DNA of 64,000 nt from Flavobacterium psychrophilum (GCA_001708385.1 CP012388.1:1302001-1366000), one strand, 5' to 3'; shown: positions 34,374 through 42,553, counted from the first letter of the stretch. Translations and numbers: made by a program. Notes: generated by a model from the letters alone, not told the origin.

Positions 34374-34397
34374 GCTGGCGCGTGCGTCAGGCTCGTG
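34374..34397 (+). repeat. REP-like repeat R2
   Basis: GCTGGCGCGTGCGTCAGGCT CGTG-type 24-bp copy with three changes from R3, same orientation, just left of R3. Confidence 0.7.
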
Positions 34398-34426
34398 TTC
34401 ACATTATTTTTTCATTCAGGCATAGA

Positions 34427-34450
34427 GCTGGCGCGAGCGTCACGCTCGTG
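34427..34450 (+). repeat. REP-like repeat R3 (left flank of RAYT)
   Basis: A 24-bp near-palindrome with central GAGCGTCACGCTC. It lies 6 bp beyond the RAYT stop codon. Its exact reverse complement is R4. Confidence 0.85.
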
Positions 34451-34456
34451 CCCATA

Positions 34457-35005
34457 TTAATTCATATCAATTTTCAAAATTGTACTATCATCGTTTCCGT
34501 AGTTTCTGGCACTGCTATATTTCCAGTCGATAGTGTTAGTAACAAAACCTGTTTCAACCGGATTATAATGAATGTATTGTAGTTTTTGTTCAAAAACACT
34601 CAACGACCAGATTTCTATCGGCTGATTGTTCTGTTGCCAAAATTGCATATTTTCCACATTACTATTTATTTGTCCTGCCCGTTTAAACATCCATAGCAAC
34701 CAATCTTTTCTACTTTCCTGCGGATTTTCAGTAATGAGTTTAATTACTTTTCTTGACGTAAACCCTTTAAAATCTCTTATAAGACCGGACGGATCATTTA
34801 ATGAAGAGCGAAATATCAAATGAATATGGCTGGGCATAATACAGTACCCATAGATTTCCATCCCTTTGTTTTTTCTACAATACTTTAACGAATCTATTAC
34901 GGCAGCAAAATATTCATCTCTCGTAAAAACATCAATCCAATATACAATAGCAAAACTGATAAAGTAGGCTCCATTTTTTTCTCCGAATTTGTATTTTCTG
35001 CTCAT
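34457..35005 (-). CDS. REP-associated tyrosine transposase (RAYT, Y1_Tnp)
   Basis: 182 residues, the size of RAYT/TnpA_REP proteins. They are single-strand DNA endonucleases of the HUH/IS200-like Y1 family that act on REP repeats. HUH metal motif: HIHLIF inside YGYCIMPSHIHLIFRSS. The catalytic Tyr is in the YIHYNP motif (LQYIHYNPVETGFV). The middle block SGLIRDFKGFTSRKVIKLI is also family-like. Start ATG at 35005. It stands alone between exact inverted repeats R3 and R4, the standard RAYT arrangement (its own REP substrates flank it). No terminal inverted repeats or target duplication as in an IS were seen. Confidence 0.92.
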   Translation of the reverse strand: MSRKYKFGEKNGAYFISFAIVYWIDVFTRDEYFAAVIDSLKYCRKNKGMEIYGYCIMPSHIHLIFRSSLNDPSGLIRDFKGFTSRKVIKLITENPQESRKDWLLWMFKRAGQINSNVENMQFWQQNNQPIEIWSLSVFEQKLQYIHYNPVETGFVTNTIDWKYSSARNYGNDDSTILKIDMN

Positions 35006-35061
35006 TTTTCAAATATAAAAATTTTTGTTTTACTATTCTTACATAAATGTGACTATTAAGG

Positions 35062-35085
35062 CACGAGCGTGACGCTCGCGCCAGC
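35062..35085 (-). repeat. REP-like repeat R4 (right flank of RAYT)
   Basis: Exact 24-bp reverse complement of R3, 56 bp upstream of the RAYT start codon. Together R3 and R4 bracket the gene. Confidence 0.85.
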
Positions 35086-35090
35086 AACAA

Positions 35091-35174
<84 letters not shown>

Positions 35175-35276
35175 ACCCACAACCCTCAACCCTAAACCCT
35201 ACACCCCAACCCTCAACCATCAACCATCAACCAAACCACCAAAAAGCTTATCTTTACGTTTCTAATAATTTGCTAC

Positions 35277-35891
35277 ATGAAAACTACCTATTTACTATTG
35301 CCGCTGCTTGCCTTATTTATTGGCTGTGGATCGGCATCCGATAAAGCTCCCGAAAAATTTACCGCATCGCCTGAAAAAGGACTTGCCGTAGGCACCATAA
35401 CTTTTGAAAGCAAAGCACCCAAGAACGATATTTACCGCTTCTTTTATGAGCCGACAACAGACGATAAGAAGTTCATAAAAAAGAACGACGGTAAAGTGAT
35501 GATAAAGGCCCGAAACGGAAAGAACGAACGCGCCTTTAATGGTGATTTTGCCGAAGGGCAGTCGTACGTATTTGTAATTGAAGGCGAACCCGGCAAGTAT
35601 GCTTTTAACCAGCATACGGTGCTAAATCATATAGGGTCTATGGGTCAGGTGAGCTACAGTAAGAAATATGCGATTCCGTTTGAGATTAAAAAAGGCGAAA
35701 TAACCTATTTGGGCGAACTGTCATATAACGATTTGTCGGAACCCGGTTCACCGCGTGTTGTGGTTTACGATCGTTTTGACCGTGATTTAGCCGAATTGAA
35801 AAAGAAATATCCAAATATCGACTGGAGCAAAATTGCCGATAACACCCCTAAAACGGGCAATAACGGCGAGGGAATAATCGATTTCAGATAG
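35277..35891 (+). CDS. Lipoprotein, 204 aa
   Basis: Lipoprotein signal MKTTYLLLPLLALFIGC (Cys17). The mature domain (FTASPEKGLAVGTITFESKAPKNDIYRFFYEP...NGKNERAFNGDFAEGQSYVFVIEGEPGKYAFNQHTVLNH) is an all-beta fold of unknown family; C-terminal GDL-helix YPNIDWSKIAD. The start lies 41 bp after the end of the CCCTCAA tandem repeat, and no other strong promoter is visible. Function unknown. Confidence 0.65.
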   Translation: MKTTYLLLPLLALFIGCGSASDKAPEKFTASPEKGLAVGTITFESKAPKNDIYRFFYEPTTDDKKFIKKNDGKVMIKARNGKNERAFNGDFAEGQSYVFVIEGEPGKYAFNQHTVLNHIGSMGQVSYSKKYAIPFEIKKGEITYLGELSYNDLSEPGSPRVVVYDRFDRDLAELKKKYPNIDWSKIADNTPKTGNNGEGIIDFR

Positions 35892-36055
35892 TATTTCTTA
35901 CATTTTGATACATTAATACCATTTAGTCAGAAATTTTATATTAATACCTACTACAGCATAGCCTGATGTGTTAAAGTTAATTTTTTTAACATATTCTATA
36001 ACTATTCGTGCATACTAATACTGTAATTTTATCTCACCTAAACAACATTATTAGC

Positions 36056-36289
36056 ATGGAGAAAATTACTTTAGACGCAATGCGTAATTACATTATCGAA
36101 AATGAATTAACTGACAGTGTAGCGATTACGCTTCACCCGGACAGTTTTGACGAACTGGTACTTGAATACATCGATACCAATGGTATGCAGATTGAGCGCC
36201 CTTTTGAGATCCTGGGAATTGAAATCCTTCAGGACGAAACAGGAAATGTTGCTAAAAACAACATCAACACGCTTGACACAGTACAGTAG
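36056..36289 (+). CDS. Small paralogous LHPxxFD family protein, 77 aa (member 3)
   Basis: Start at the ATG at 36056; 16 upstream codons of the longer frame are leader. Sequence EKITLDAMRNYIIENELTDSVAITLHPDSFDELVLEYIDTNGMQIERPFEILGIEILQDETGNVAKNNI aligns with members 1 and 2. It is 24 kb from the others, with its own terminator (36320). The family has no recognised domain; all three are short, acidic and cytoplasmic. Confidence 0.65.
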   Translation: MEKITLDAMRNYIIENELTDSVAITLHPDSFDELVLEYIDTNGMQIERPFEILGIEILQDETGNVAKNNINTLDTVQ

Positions 36290-36319
36290 TTCGCAACCAA
36301 CATCTTACTTGTAAAAGAA

Positions 36320-36350
36320 AAACCCACGCTTACGGCGTGGGTTTGTTTTT
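36320..36350 (+). terminator. Rho-independent terminator
   Basis: AACCCACGC, loop TTACG, GCGTGGGTT, then TGTTTTT, ends the member 3 transcript. Confidence 0.9.
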
Positions 36351-36377
36351 ATAGGATAACCTGATTGCTATTTGTAG

Positions 36378-36444
36378 AGACGTTGCACTGCAACGTCTGT
36401 TATTTAATCAACAAAAATGACGGTAGACGTTGCAATACAACGTC
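36378..36444. repeat. Pair of AGACGTTGCA palindromes
   Basis: First copy 36378-36398 is AGACGTTGCA C TGCAACGTCT (10-1-10 perfect). Second copy 36425-36444 is a degraded form. A third, related one is at 43268-43288. They lie beyond the hisS stop. Confidence 0.7.
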
Positions 36445-36463
36445 GCTATAGTTACAAATGCAA

Positions 36464-37888
36464 TTACGACAATTTAGCGATCAACTCGTCAAGGCTAACA
36501 CTTTCCTGTTCGCCTGAAGCAAGGTTTTTAATTTTATAGGTAGCAGAATTAATCTCTTCATCGCCACACAACACCGTAAACGGAATACCTCGCCTGTCGG
36601 CATGGGTAAACTGTTTTTGTAGCTTAGCAGCATCGGGGTATAATTCGGCTTTAATACCAGCTGAACGCAATGCAGCAATAGCTTTCATTGCATACAATGC
36701 CTCTTTACTCCCGAAGTTGATGAACAACACTTTAGTGGCTTCGGTAACCGTTTCAGGGAAAAGGTTTAGTTCTTCCAGTACAAGATAAATCCTGTCCAAT
36801 CCGAAAGAAATACCCACACCACTCATATTTTTAAGTCCGAATATACCTGTAAGGTCGTCATAACGGCCACCACCGCCAATAGAACCCATTGCCACCTCTT
36901 TAGGGGCAGTAACTTCAAATATAGCTCCGGTGTAATAATTCAGTCCGCGTGCCAGGGTAACATCAAGATCAAGTTCCGATTTACCCAGTCCAATTTCAAT
37001 TACATTATCGCAGATAAAACGCAGCTCCTCTACCCCTTTCATGCCTTCTTCCGAAGAAGCAAGCAGGGTAGCTAACTTTTCCAGTTTCTCGTTGATAGAC
37101 CCTGTAAAGTTGAACAACGGCTGTACCTTATAGATAGCATCTTCGGTAATGCCTTTTTCAAGCATTTCCTTTTTCACGCCGTCCTCGCCTATTTTGTCGA
37201 GCTTGTCTAAAGCCACCGTAAAGTCGATAAGCTTGTCTTTTGCACCGATAACCTCAGCAATACCGCTAAGTACTTTTCTATTGTTTATTTTTATCACTGC
37301 GCCGTTAAGCCCAAGTGCTGTAAATACATTGTCGTAAAGCTGCACAAGCTCTACTTCCTGCCATAGCGATGTTGAACCTACCACATCGGCATCGCACTGA
37401 AAGAACTCTCTGAAACGGCCTTTCTGCGGACGGTCTGCCCTCCAGACCGGCTGTATCTGGTAACGCTTAAACGGAAACTCTATATCGTTCTGGTGTTGTA
37501 CCACGTAACGTGCAAACGGAACCGTAAGATCGTAACGCAGTGCTTTTTCTGATATTCTTGCTGTGAATTTATTCAGGTCGATCAGCTGTTCCTTATTGAT
37601 GGTTTCCGAAGAATTTACAAGTAACTGATCTAATGATTCAGGCAGTTCTAATGTCTTTTTATCGAAGAAGAAATTGCCCGAATTCAAAATCTTAAAAATA
37701 AGCCTGTCGCCTTCTTCTCCATATTTTCCCATAAGGGTTTCCGAATTTTCGAAAGATGGTGTTTCGATAGGCTGAAAACCAAAAGTCTCGAAATGATGCT
37801 TTATCGCCGACATAATATATTGACGTTTAGCCACCTCTGCGGGTGAAAAATCTCTTGTACCTTTTGGAATTCCTGGTTTTGCTGCCAT
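36464..37888 (-). CDS. hisS: Histidyl-tRNA synthetase
   Basis: 474 residues, class II synthetase. Motif 1 region near the N-terminus ([39 protein letters not shown]); motif 2 [16 protein letters not shown] and [31 protein letters not shown]; the His-specific [15 protein letters not shown]; motif 3 [16 protein letters not shown] and [13 protein letters not shown]-terminal anticodon-binding domain [35 protein letters not shown]. Complete, cytoplasmic, charges tRNA-His. Start ATG 37888. Isolated gene between repeat-rich regions. Confidence 0.95.
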   Translation of the reverse strand: MAAKPGIPKGTRDFSPAEVAKRQYIMSAIKHHFETFGFQPIETPSFENSETLMGKYGEEGDRLIFKILNSGNFFFDKKTLELPESLDQLLVNSSETINKEQLIDLNKFTARISEKALRYDLTVPFARYVVQHQNDIEFPFKRYQIQPVWRADRPQKGRFREFFQCDADVVGSTSLWQEVELVQLYDNVFTALGLNGAVIKINNRKVLSGIAEVIGAKDKLIDFTVALDKLDKIGEDGVKKEMLEKGITEDAIYKVQPLFNFTGSINEKLEKLATLLASSEEGMKGVEELRFICDNVIEIGLGKSELDLDVTLARGLNYYTGAIFEVTAPKEVAMGSIGGGGRYDDLTGIFGLKNMSGVGISFGLDRIYLVLEELNLFPETVTEATKVLFINFGSKEALYAMKAIAALRSAGIKAELYPDAAKLQKQFTHADRRGIPFTVLCGDEEINSATYKIKNLASGEQESVSLDELIAKLS

Positions 37889-37994
37889 TTTTAAAATTGT
37901 TTAGAGTGCAAATATAAGAATTGCTACTCAGTTTTAGTCGAAAGCCGTAAAGTCGAGGTGGGATGTTGGATGCTGACTTATCAGATTAAGAAAG

Positions 37995-38098
37995 ACACAC
38001 CCCTAACCCCTCTCAAGAGGGGAACACTCAAACCCGCTCACTCTTGCTTTGGGATTGAGTGAAGCTGGTTCCCCTCTTGAGAGGGGTTAGGGGTGTGT
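37995..38098. repeat. 31-bp perfect inverted repeat with 42-bp loop
   Basis: Arm 1 (37995-38025) starts ACACACCCCTAACCCCTC and arm 2 (38068-38098) is its exact reverse complement. Each arm has an internal CCCCTCT/AGAGGGG palindrome, and ACTCAA/TTGAGT extends the stem inwards. A related, shorter piece (CTTCACTCA, CTCTCC/GGAGAG) is at about 47.50-47.57 kb. Confidence 0.9.
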
Positions 38099-38143
38099 TG
38101 TGTCGTGACAAAGACAAAACCCTATCCAACAGACCTCCGCTAT

Positions 38144-38211
38144 GCTAGCGCGAGCGTCACGCTCTTGCATGTTATAATTAATAAGGGCACGAGCGTGACC
38201 CTCGCACCAGC
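38144..38211. repeat. Inverted pair of REP-like repeats (R5, R6)
   Basis: R5 at 38144-38167 (GCTAGCGCGAGCGTCACG-type) and R6 at 38188-38211 (reverse orientation), 20 bp apart. The pair could form a cruciform. Confidence 0.75.
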
Positions 38212-38277
38212 AGCAACGCTGCAACTATCATCGAACACTACATACTGATCACTGAATACTGAACACTCAAAAAACCG

Positions 38278-38285
38278 CCCCCCCC
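38278..38285 (+). repeat. Run of eight C
   Basis: Homopolymer C8, inside the minus-strand open frame 38140-38352. It could slip, but no gene here is convincing. Confidence 0.4.
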
Positions 38286-38607
38286 GGTGAATTGTATTAT
38301 CCGAAGGATCTCTTTCCCATTCGGGGGCATTTTCATTCTCATTAAACATCAAAAAAGAAAAGGAGAGAAAAGAAAAAACACTTCAAAAAGTCAATCCTTT
38401 GCAATTGTAAATGCAGATGTAATTGAAATTACAGTTTTACATAATTTTTGATAGTTTGTTTTGACACTTTTTTATAGCTTTTTATAGCATACCTTTATAA
38501 CATAACTTTATATAGGTCGTGATTATTCTAAAATAGAAACAAAATGCAAATTGAAAAAATCATGGAAATAAGTACTGAAAAATAGAGTGAAATATGTTGT
38601 AAAAAGG

Positions 38608-39294
38608 CTAACTCGCTGCTTTAATTTCCCGCAGGACTTTTTGCACAAGGGCTTTTTCTTCAAGGCGTTTTTGTTTTTCTTTACGTGCAGCACGATCAGC
38701 TTCCGCAGTTTTAATCAGGTTTTCAAGAGTCATATTAAAACTCACATAAAAGCCGCGGGTATATCGGCTGTACGACTTTAATCCCCAATGGTCTTTAAGT
38801 TCATTCTTTATTTTTTTGGTCATATACTCTCCGGAATATCTTTTTACAGCATCGGTTAATAATTCGGTATCGCAGGTCTTTGCAAAGCCATCCATGCGGG
38901 AAAGCCAGAACGCATTAGTTATTTTACAGTACGATTTATCGCCCAAAATACTTTTAATAGCCAGAAAACCAAGCAGGGTGATCTTCTCAAAATCGGTTTT
39001 TTTATTGAGAAAAAATCTCATAAAAACATCAAGGTTAATTCCGGTCGTAGGTGTCTTGTCCGGCATGAATTCATAGATTTCCTGAGCATCAAAAAACAAT
39101 CCGTCTGTACTGCTTAAAGGTACATTGTAATAATCGATTGCACACTGAAACTTCTCCATTTCATCTCCCTGATCAAGCCGAAGGGTATGGGAATACAGCG
39201 AATAGTACATAATTTTTGTAAGGCAGGCACCGGTATCAGTCATGAAATCCTGCAACAGCACAACAGGAAAGTTAAAATAGCGAACATCGCTCAT
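38608..39294 (-). CDS. Hypothetical protein, 228 aa
   Basis: Not recognised. Starts MSDVRYFNFPVVLLQDFMTDTGACLTKIMYYSLYSHTLRL; a helix-rich protein with a charged, likely coiled-coil C-terminus (AARKEKQKRLEEKALVQKVLREIKAAS). No signal peptide, no membrane helix. Flanked by repeat-rich DNA on one side and by the MacB-like permease on the other (divergent), without conserved neighbours, so it may have been acquired by transfer (inference). Phage-type Rha or replication-initiator-like patterns were considered but not supported. Confidence 0.5.
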   Translation of the reverse strand: MSDVRYFNFPVVLLQDFMTDTGACLTKIMYYSLYSHTLRLDQGDEMEKFQCAIDYYNVPLSSTDGLFFDAQEIYEFMPDKTPTTGINLDVFMRFFLNKKTDFEKITLLGFLAIKSILGDKSYCKITNAFWLSRMDGFAKTCDTELLTDAVKRYSGEYMTKKIKNELKDHWGLKSYSRYTRGFYVSFNMTLENLIKTAEADRAARKEKQKRLEEKALVQKVLREIKAAS

Positions 39295-39380
39295 TTTAAT
39301 GGTATATAATCAAATCTTGAAGTAGTTGTAAAGACGTAAGCCGAATTCATAATGTTGCGGTTTGAAGGCACATCGTCTGT

Positions 39381-39411
39381 CTGACAACCAACAACTATCA
39401 ACCGGCAACAG
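39381..39411 (+). repeat. CAACC/CAAC-rich repeat
   Basis: CTGACAACCAACAACTATCA then ACCGGCAACAG, 72 bp before the permease ATG. Confidence 0.55.
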
Positions 39412-39482
39412 AAATACTTTACAACTTTAAACCTGAAACCTTAAACAAATTCATTATTTTAGTGGCATCAAAAAACGAACGT

Positions 39483-40727
39483 ATGTTTAGCCTGTTCAGG
39501 GAAAATACAAAGATAGCAATTGATTCGATCAGGAGCCAAATGCTACGAACCATTTTAACGGTATTTATTATTGGCATTGGAATTTTTGCCCTTGTGGGAA
39601 TACTCGCTGCTGTTGCCGTGCTGGAAAGCACCGTAACCAGCAACTTTGCCTCTATGGGTACCAACACATTCTCTATTAGCCGTTACGACAATTCGGCACA
39701 GCTACGCCGCAACAGTGCCGATGTTAAGGTAAATCCTATCATCAGCTATCCGCAGGCCACCGCATTCCAGTCCAAATACAACTTCCCGTCGGCTACAACT
39801 TCGCTGTCATTTACCGCTGCAAGCAATGCCGAGGTAAAACACGAAGGCAAAAAGACCGATCCCGAAATTACTATTGTGGGTGCCGACCAGTATTTCCTTC
39901 CCAATTCGGGACTCGAAGTTACAGAGGGACGAAACTTTAATAATTTCGACATCAGCAATAATAACTATGTGTGTATTGTTGGGTCTGACTTTACAAAAGG
40001 GTTACTGAAAGACATGAATCCGCTTGACAAGGTTATCTCGGTTCGCGGTGCGCGTTTTAAGGTTATCGGCGTACTGAAAGAAAAGGGGTCTACCTTTGGC
40101 AACAGGCAGGATTTACGACTTATCGTCCCTATTCAGGTAGCGCGTTCGCTGTTTACAGCTCCGAATATTGATTATGAAGTAAAGGTAATGATAGGCAACC
40201 ACGACATGCTTAACTCCGCCGTAGACGAAGCCATACTTGCCATGCGCCGCGTGCGTAAGCTAAACCCTGTTGAAGACAGTAACTTCGGCATAGAACGCAG
40301 TGACGAGCTTTTAAAACAGCTATTATCCGAAACACAAACGCTTAACATAGCCGCCTGGGTTATTGGTATTATCACTGTTTTCGGCTCTACTATAGCCTTA
40401 ATGAATATCATGCTGGTATCTGTTACCGAGCGTACCCGCGAAATTGGTGTACGTAAATCGCTTGGCGCTAAAAAGAATACTATAGCACTTCAGTTCTTCA
40501 CCGAAACACTTTTAATAAGCCTTTTAGGTGGAATTGTTGGTATACTGCTTGGTATACTGGTAGTTGCATTGCCGGTATCCATTATTCTAAAAACCAGCTT
40601 TGTAATGCCATGGATGGCTGTTTTTGCCGCTTTTACTACTGTATTTATCGTTACCATCGTTTCAGGATTATACCCTGCAGTTAAAGCCGCCGCGCTTGAC
40701 CCTGTGGAGGCACTGAGATATGAGTAG
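39483..40727 (+). CDS. ABC transporter permease (MacB/FtsX-like)
   Basis: 414 residues from the ATG at 39483 (a longer GTG start at 39462 exists). Four-helix permease: MLRTILTVFIIGIGIFALVGILAAVAVL near the N-terminus, a large periplasmic MacB_PCD domain (residues about 45-270), then three C-terminal helices of the FtsX-like domain (AWVIGIITVFGSTIALMNIMLVSVTERTREIGVRKSLGAKKNTI; LLGGIVGILLGILVVALP). The sequence ends IVSGLYPAVKAAALDPVEALRYE, the normal FtsX-domain terminus. The cognate ATPase is not adjacent, which is unusual. Substrate unknown (lipoprotein, peptide or lipid in the family). Confidence 0.9.
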   Translation: MFSLFRENTKIAIDSIRSQMLRTILTVFIIGIGIFALVGILAAVAVLESTVTSNFASMGTNTFSISRYDNSAQLRRNSADVKVNPIISYPQATAFQSKYNFPSATTSLSFTAASNAEVKHEGKKTDPEITIVGADQYFLPNSGLEVTEGRNFNNFDISNNNYVCIVGSDFTKGLLKDMNPLDKVISVRGARFKVIGVLKEKGSTFGNRQDLRLIVPIQVARSLFTAPNIDYEVKVMIGNHDMLNSAVDEAILAMRRVRKLNPVEDSNFGIERSDELLKQLLSETQTLNIAAWVIGIITVFGSTIALMNIMLVSVTERTREIGVRKSLGAKKNTIALQFFTETLLISLLGGIVGILLGILVVALPVSIILKTSFVMPWMAVFAAFTTVFIVTIVSGLYPAVKAAALDPVEALRYE

Positions 40728-40750
40728 TTAGTTGATGGTAAAGTTTTATC

Positions 40751-40791
40751 ATTTCCGCTGCTAGGGTGAGGGTCACGCTAGCAGCGGAAAT
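40751..40791. repeat. 14-bp perfect inverted repeat (REP-related)
   Basis: ATTTCCGCTGCTAG (40751-40764), 13-nt loop GGTGAGGGTCACG, CTAGCAGCGGAAAT (40778-40791), 23 bp after the permease stop. The loop and inner arms resemble the REP-like core. It lacks a T-run, so it is not a standard terminator. Confidence 0.75.
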
Positions 40792-40825
40792 GAAGTAAAT
40801 GTTTTATTTGAGATTTAAGGCAATG

Positions 40826-40864
40826 GAGATTTCTCCATTCCGCTGCGCTTCAGTCGAAATGACA
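40826..40864 (+). repeat. 39-bp GIY-associated repeat G1
   Basis: Starts GAGATTTCTCCATTCCG and ends CAGTCGAAATGACA; forward orientation. Pairs with G2. Confidence 0.85.
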
Positions 40865-40884
40865 GAAACTAATTCATTGCTGTT

Positions 40885-40923
40885 TGTCATTTCGACCGGA
40901 ATGAAATGGAGTGGAGAAATCTC
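40885..40923 (-). repeat. 39-bp GIY-associated repeat G2
   Basis: Reverse-complement orientation, TGTCATTTCGACCGGAATG ... GAGAAATCTC. G1 and G2 are 20 bp apart; the last bases of G2 are 33 bp before the GIY-YIG ATG, and an in-frame ATG (40906) lies inside G2. Confidence 0.85.
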
Positions 40924-40956
40924 AGAGTAAGTATTAAATTAAGTGAATATCGTTTT

Positions 40957-41265
40957 ATGCTAAAAACATTAGGGACACATAATTATTACGTATATATACT
41001 TACAAATAAAATTAAGAATGTGTTGTATGTGGGTTTTACCAATAGCCTTCCGGAAAGACTGCAATACCATCAAAACCCGGAAGCTAATTCCAAAGCATTT
41101 ACCGCAAAATATAAATGTTGTTATCTGGTTTATTTTGAGCACTATCAAGATGCCGAAACTGGTATCGACAGAGAGACACAATTAAAAAAGTGGAGCCGTG
41201 CAAAAAAAGACGCCCTAATTTCTAATTTTAATCCAGAATGGCGTTTTTTGAATGATGAAATTTGA
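40957..41265 (+). CDS. Single-domain GIY-YIG nuclease (UPF0213/YhbQ-like)
   Basis: 102 residues from the ATG at 40957; a longer in-frame start at 40906 lies inside repeat G2. The GIY-YIG core is present in the YVY/YVG variant (YYVYILTNKIKNVLYVGFTNSLPERL), with the Arg of the active-site helix and Glu in DRETQLKKWSRAKKDALI, and NPEW near the end, as in the YhbQ/UPF0213 group. These are nickase-like nucleases with no settled cellular role. The gene is free-standing, not fused to a DNA-binding part. Its TGA stop at 41263-41265 shares bases with the start of repeat G3, so repeats lie directly at both ends. Confidence 0.88.
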   Translation: MLKTLGTHNYYVYILTNKIKNVLYVGFTNSLPERLQYHQNPEANSKAFTAKYKCCYLVYFEHYQDAETGIDRETQLKKWSRAKKDALISNFNPEWRFLNDEI

Positions 41266-41302
41266 GATTTCTCCATTCCGCTGCGCTACAGTCGAAATGA
41301 CA
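41264..41302 (+). repeat. 39-bp GIY-associated repeat G3
   Basis: Forward copy overlapping the GIY-YIG stop codon. It continues into a 90-bp segment and ends with G4. Confidence 0.85.
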
Positions 41303-41355
41303 AATCGCAATGACTTAGATGATCTCTGCATTTAGCTTCGCTGAACCACTACGTT

Positions 41356-41390
41356 ATGTTTCGACCGGAATGAAATGGAGTGGAGACTAG
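41356..41390 (-). repeat. GIY-associated repeat G4, reverse copy
   Basis: Reverse orientation, ATGTTTCGACCGGAATG ... GAGACTAGAGG. The preceding CTGAACCACTACGTTATG is shared with the copy at about 50.96-51.00 kb. Confidence 0.7.
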
Positions 41391-41471
41391 AGGCTTTAGT
41401 CGACTGGCAAGGCAAATCTCAATTTTGAAATAAAGTAAAAACCTTACCAGATATGTAGATTTGAGGCAATT

Positions 41472-41510
41472 GAGATTTCTCCATTCCGCTGCGCTACAGT
41501 CGAAATGACA
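41472..41510 (+). repeat. 39-bp GIY-associated repeat G5
   Basis: Forward copy identical to G3 by eye; CAAATCGCAATG follows in both. 24 bp on lies a REP-like copy. Confidence 0.8.
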
Positions 41511-41534
41511 AATCGCAATGCATTCAGCCGCGAG

Positions 41535-41558
41535 CACGAGCGTGACGCTCGCACCAGC
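41535..41558 (-). repeat. REP-like repeat R8
   Basis: CACGAGCGTGACGCTCGCAC CAGC, one change from R4, same orientation. Confidence 0.75.
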
Positions 41559-41585
41559 AGAGGGGGAACTGAAACTGAATACTGA

Positions 41586-42434
41586 TCACTGTAGACTCGC
41601 ACCTACCATCCTATCATTACCGTATATATCCTTTTTAAGGACAACGTTGGTAAATCCAAAATTTTCGAGCATTTGTACCGTTTCGGGTCCGAGGTACTGG
41701 TTGATCTCAAAGTACAGTCTTCCGTTTGCCGAAAGGTGAGTTTTTGCGAGCAATGCTATTTTACGGTAGAAAATTAGTGCATCATTATCGTCTACAAACA
41801 GTGCCAGATGCGGTTCGTATTGCAGTACGTTTTCTTTAATTTCTTCTTTCTCAAGGTTTCGCACATAGGGCGGATTCGACACAATAACATCATAAGTCTG
41901 CGGAAGTGTTTCTGCTGCCAGTATATCCTGAAGGATAAAGTTCACCTTTGCGTCATTGTGTTCTGCATTGCGTTTGGCTGTTGACAGTGCGCCTTCGGAA
42001 ACATCTATAGCCGATACCGATGCATCTGTGAGGTTCTTTGCCAGTGAAACAGCAATGCATCCGGAGCCTGTGCCAATGTCTAATAGATTAATCTGACCCA
42101 TATACTGGCTGTCGCCGATGATCCATTCTACAAGCTCTTCGGTTTCAGGACGCGGAATAAGAGTGTTTTCGTTCACATCAAACTCGAGTCCATAAAAGTG
42201 GGCTTTACCAAAGATATACTGAATTGGTTTTTGGGTTTCCAGTTGGGTAACAACGGCATTCCACTTTTCGATTTCTTCACCGCTAAGTTCGGCATCAGGA
42301 TTAATGGCAAGGTCTGACCGCCTCCACCCTTTCAGTTCTTCCAGGGTAATGGCAAAAAAACTCTCAGCCTCCATGCTGTCGTACAGCGGAGTCAGCTTTT
42401 CTATAAAGTATGTACGGTATTCTCTTAATTTCAT
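41586..42434 (-). CDS. prmC: Peptide chain release factor N5-glutamine methyltransferase
   Basis: 282 residues. Methylates the GGQ glutamine of RF1/RF2 with S-adenosylmethionine. The N-terminal helical substrate domain (about 1-75) is followed by the Rossmann domain: motif I LLDIGTGSGCIAVSLA (119-131) and the catalytic NPPY motif (187-190) in VIVSNPPYVRNLEKEEI. ENTLIPRPETEELVEW is also diagnostic. Start ATG 42434. No release-factor gene next to it. Repeat-rich DNA on both sides. Confidence 0.93.
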   Translation of the reverse strand: MKLREYRTYFIEKLTPLYDSMEAESFFAITLEELKGWRRSDLAINPDAELSGEEIEKWNAVVTQLETQKPIQYIFGKAHFYGLEFDVNENTLIPRPETEELVEWIIGDSQYMGQINLLDIGTGSGCIAVSLAKNLTDASVSAIDVSEGALSTAKRNAEHNDAKVNFILQDILAAETLPQTYDVIVSNPPYVRNLEKEEIKENVLQYEPHLALFVDDNDALIFYRKIALLAKTHLSANGRLYFEINQYLGPETVQMLENFGFTNVVLKKDIYGNDRMVGASLQ

Positions 42435-42553
42435 TTTTGAGTTTTCAATTTTTCTGTGATTTAAACTGTATATCGGGGAAATGGAGACTAGAGGCTTTAA
42501 CAGACTAATAAATCAAATTTCTTATTATGAAAATTTATCGTACGTATAAGTAT

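Larger units (their letters stand above)
37889..38607. other. Repeat-rich intergenic region, 719 bp
   Basis: Contains a perfect 31-bp inverted repeat (37995-38098), two REP-like copies (38144-38167 and 38188-38211), ACTGAATACTGA-like simple repeats (about 38241-38268) and an 8-C run (38278-38285). The open frame 38140-38352 on the minus strand crosses these repeats and was not accepted as a gene. 38353-38607 is AT-rich with nothing recognised. Confidence 0.7.

Noticed and set aside
34457..35005. RAYT gene as an ordinary IS200/IS605 insertion
   Set aside because: No tnpB, no IS-type ends; size, YIHYNP motif and flanking REP-like repeats fit a RAYT.
38140..38352. Open frame on the minus strand, 70 codons
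   Set aside because: It crosses two REP-like repeats, a C8 run and simple repeats; only the first 25 codons look protein-like. It is treated as chance plus repeat DNA.
40906..40956. Longer start of the GIY-YIG gene inside repeat G2
   Set aside because: Seventeen extra codons come from repeat DNA; homologues normally start just before the YVYIL core. Kept only as a remark.
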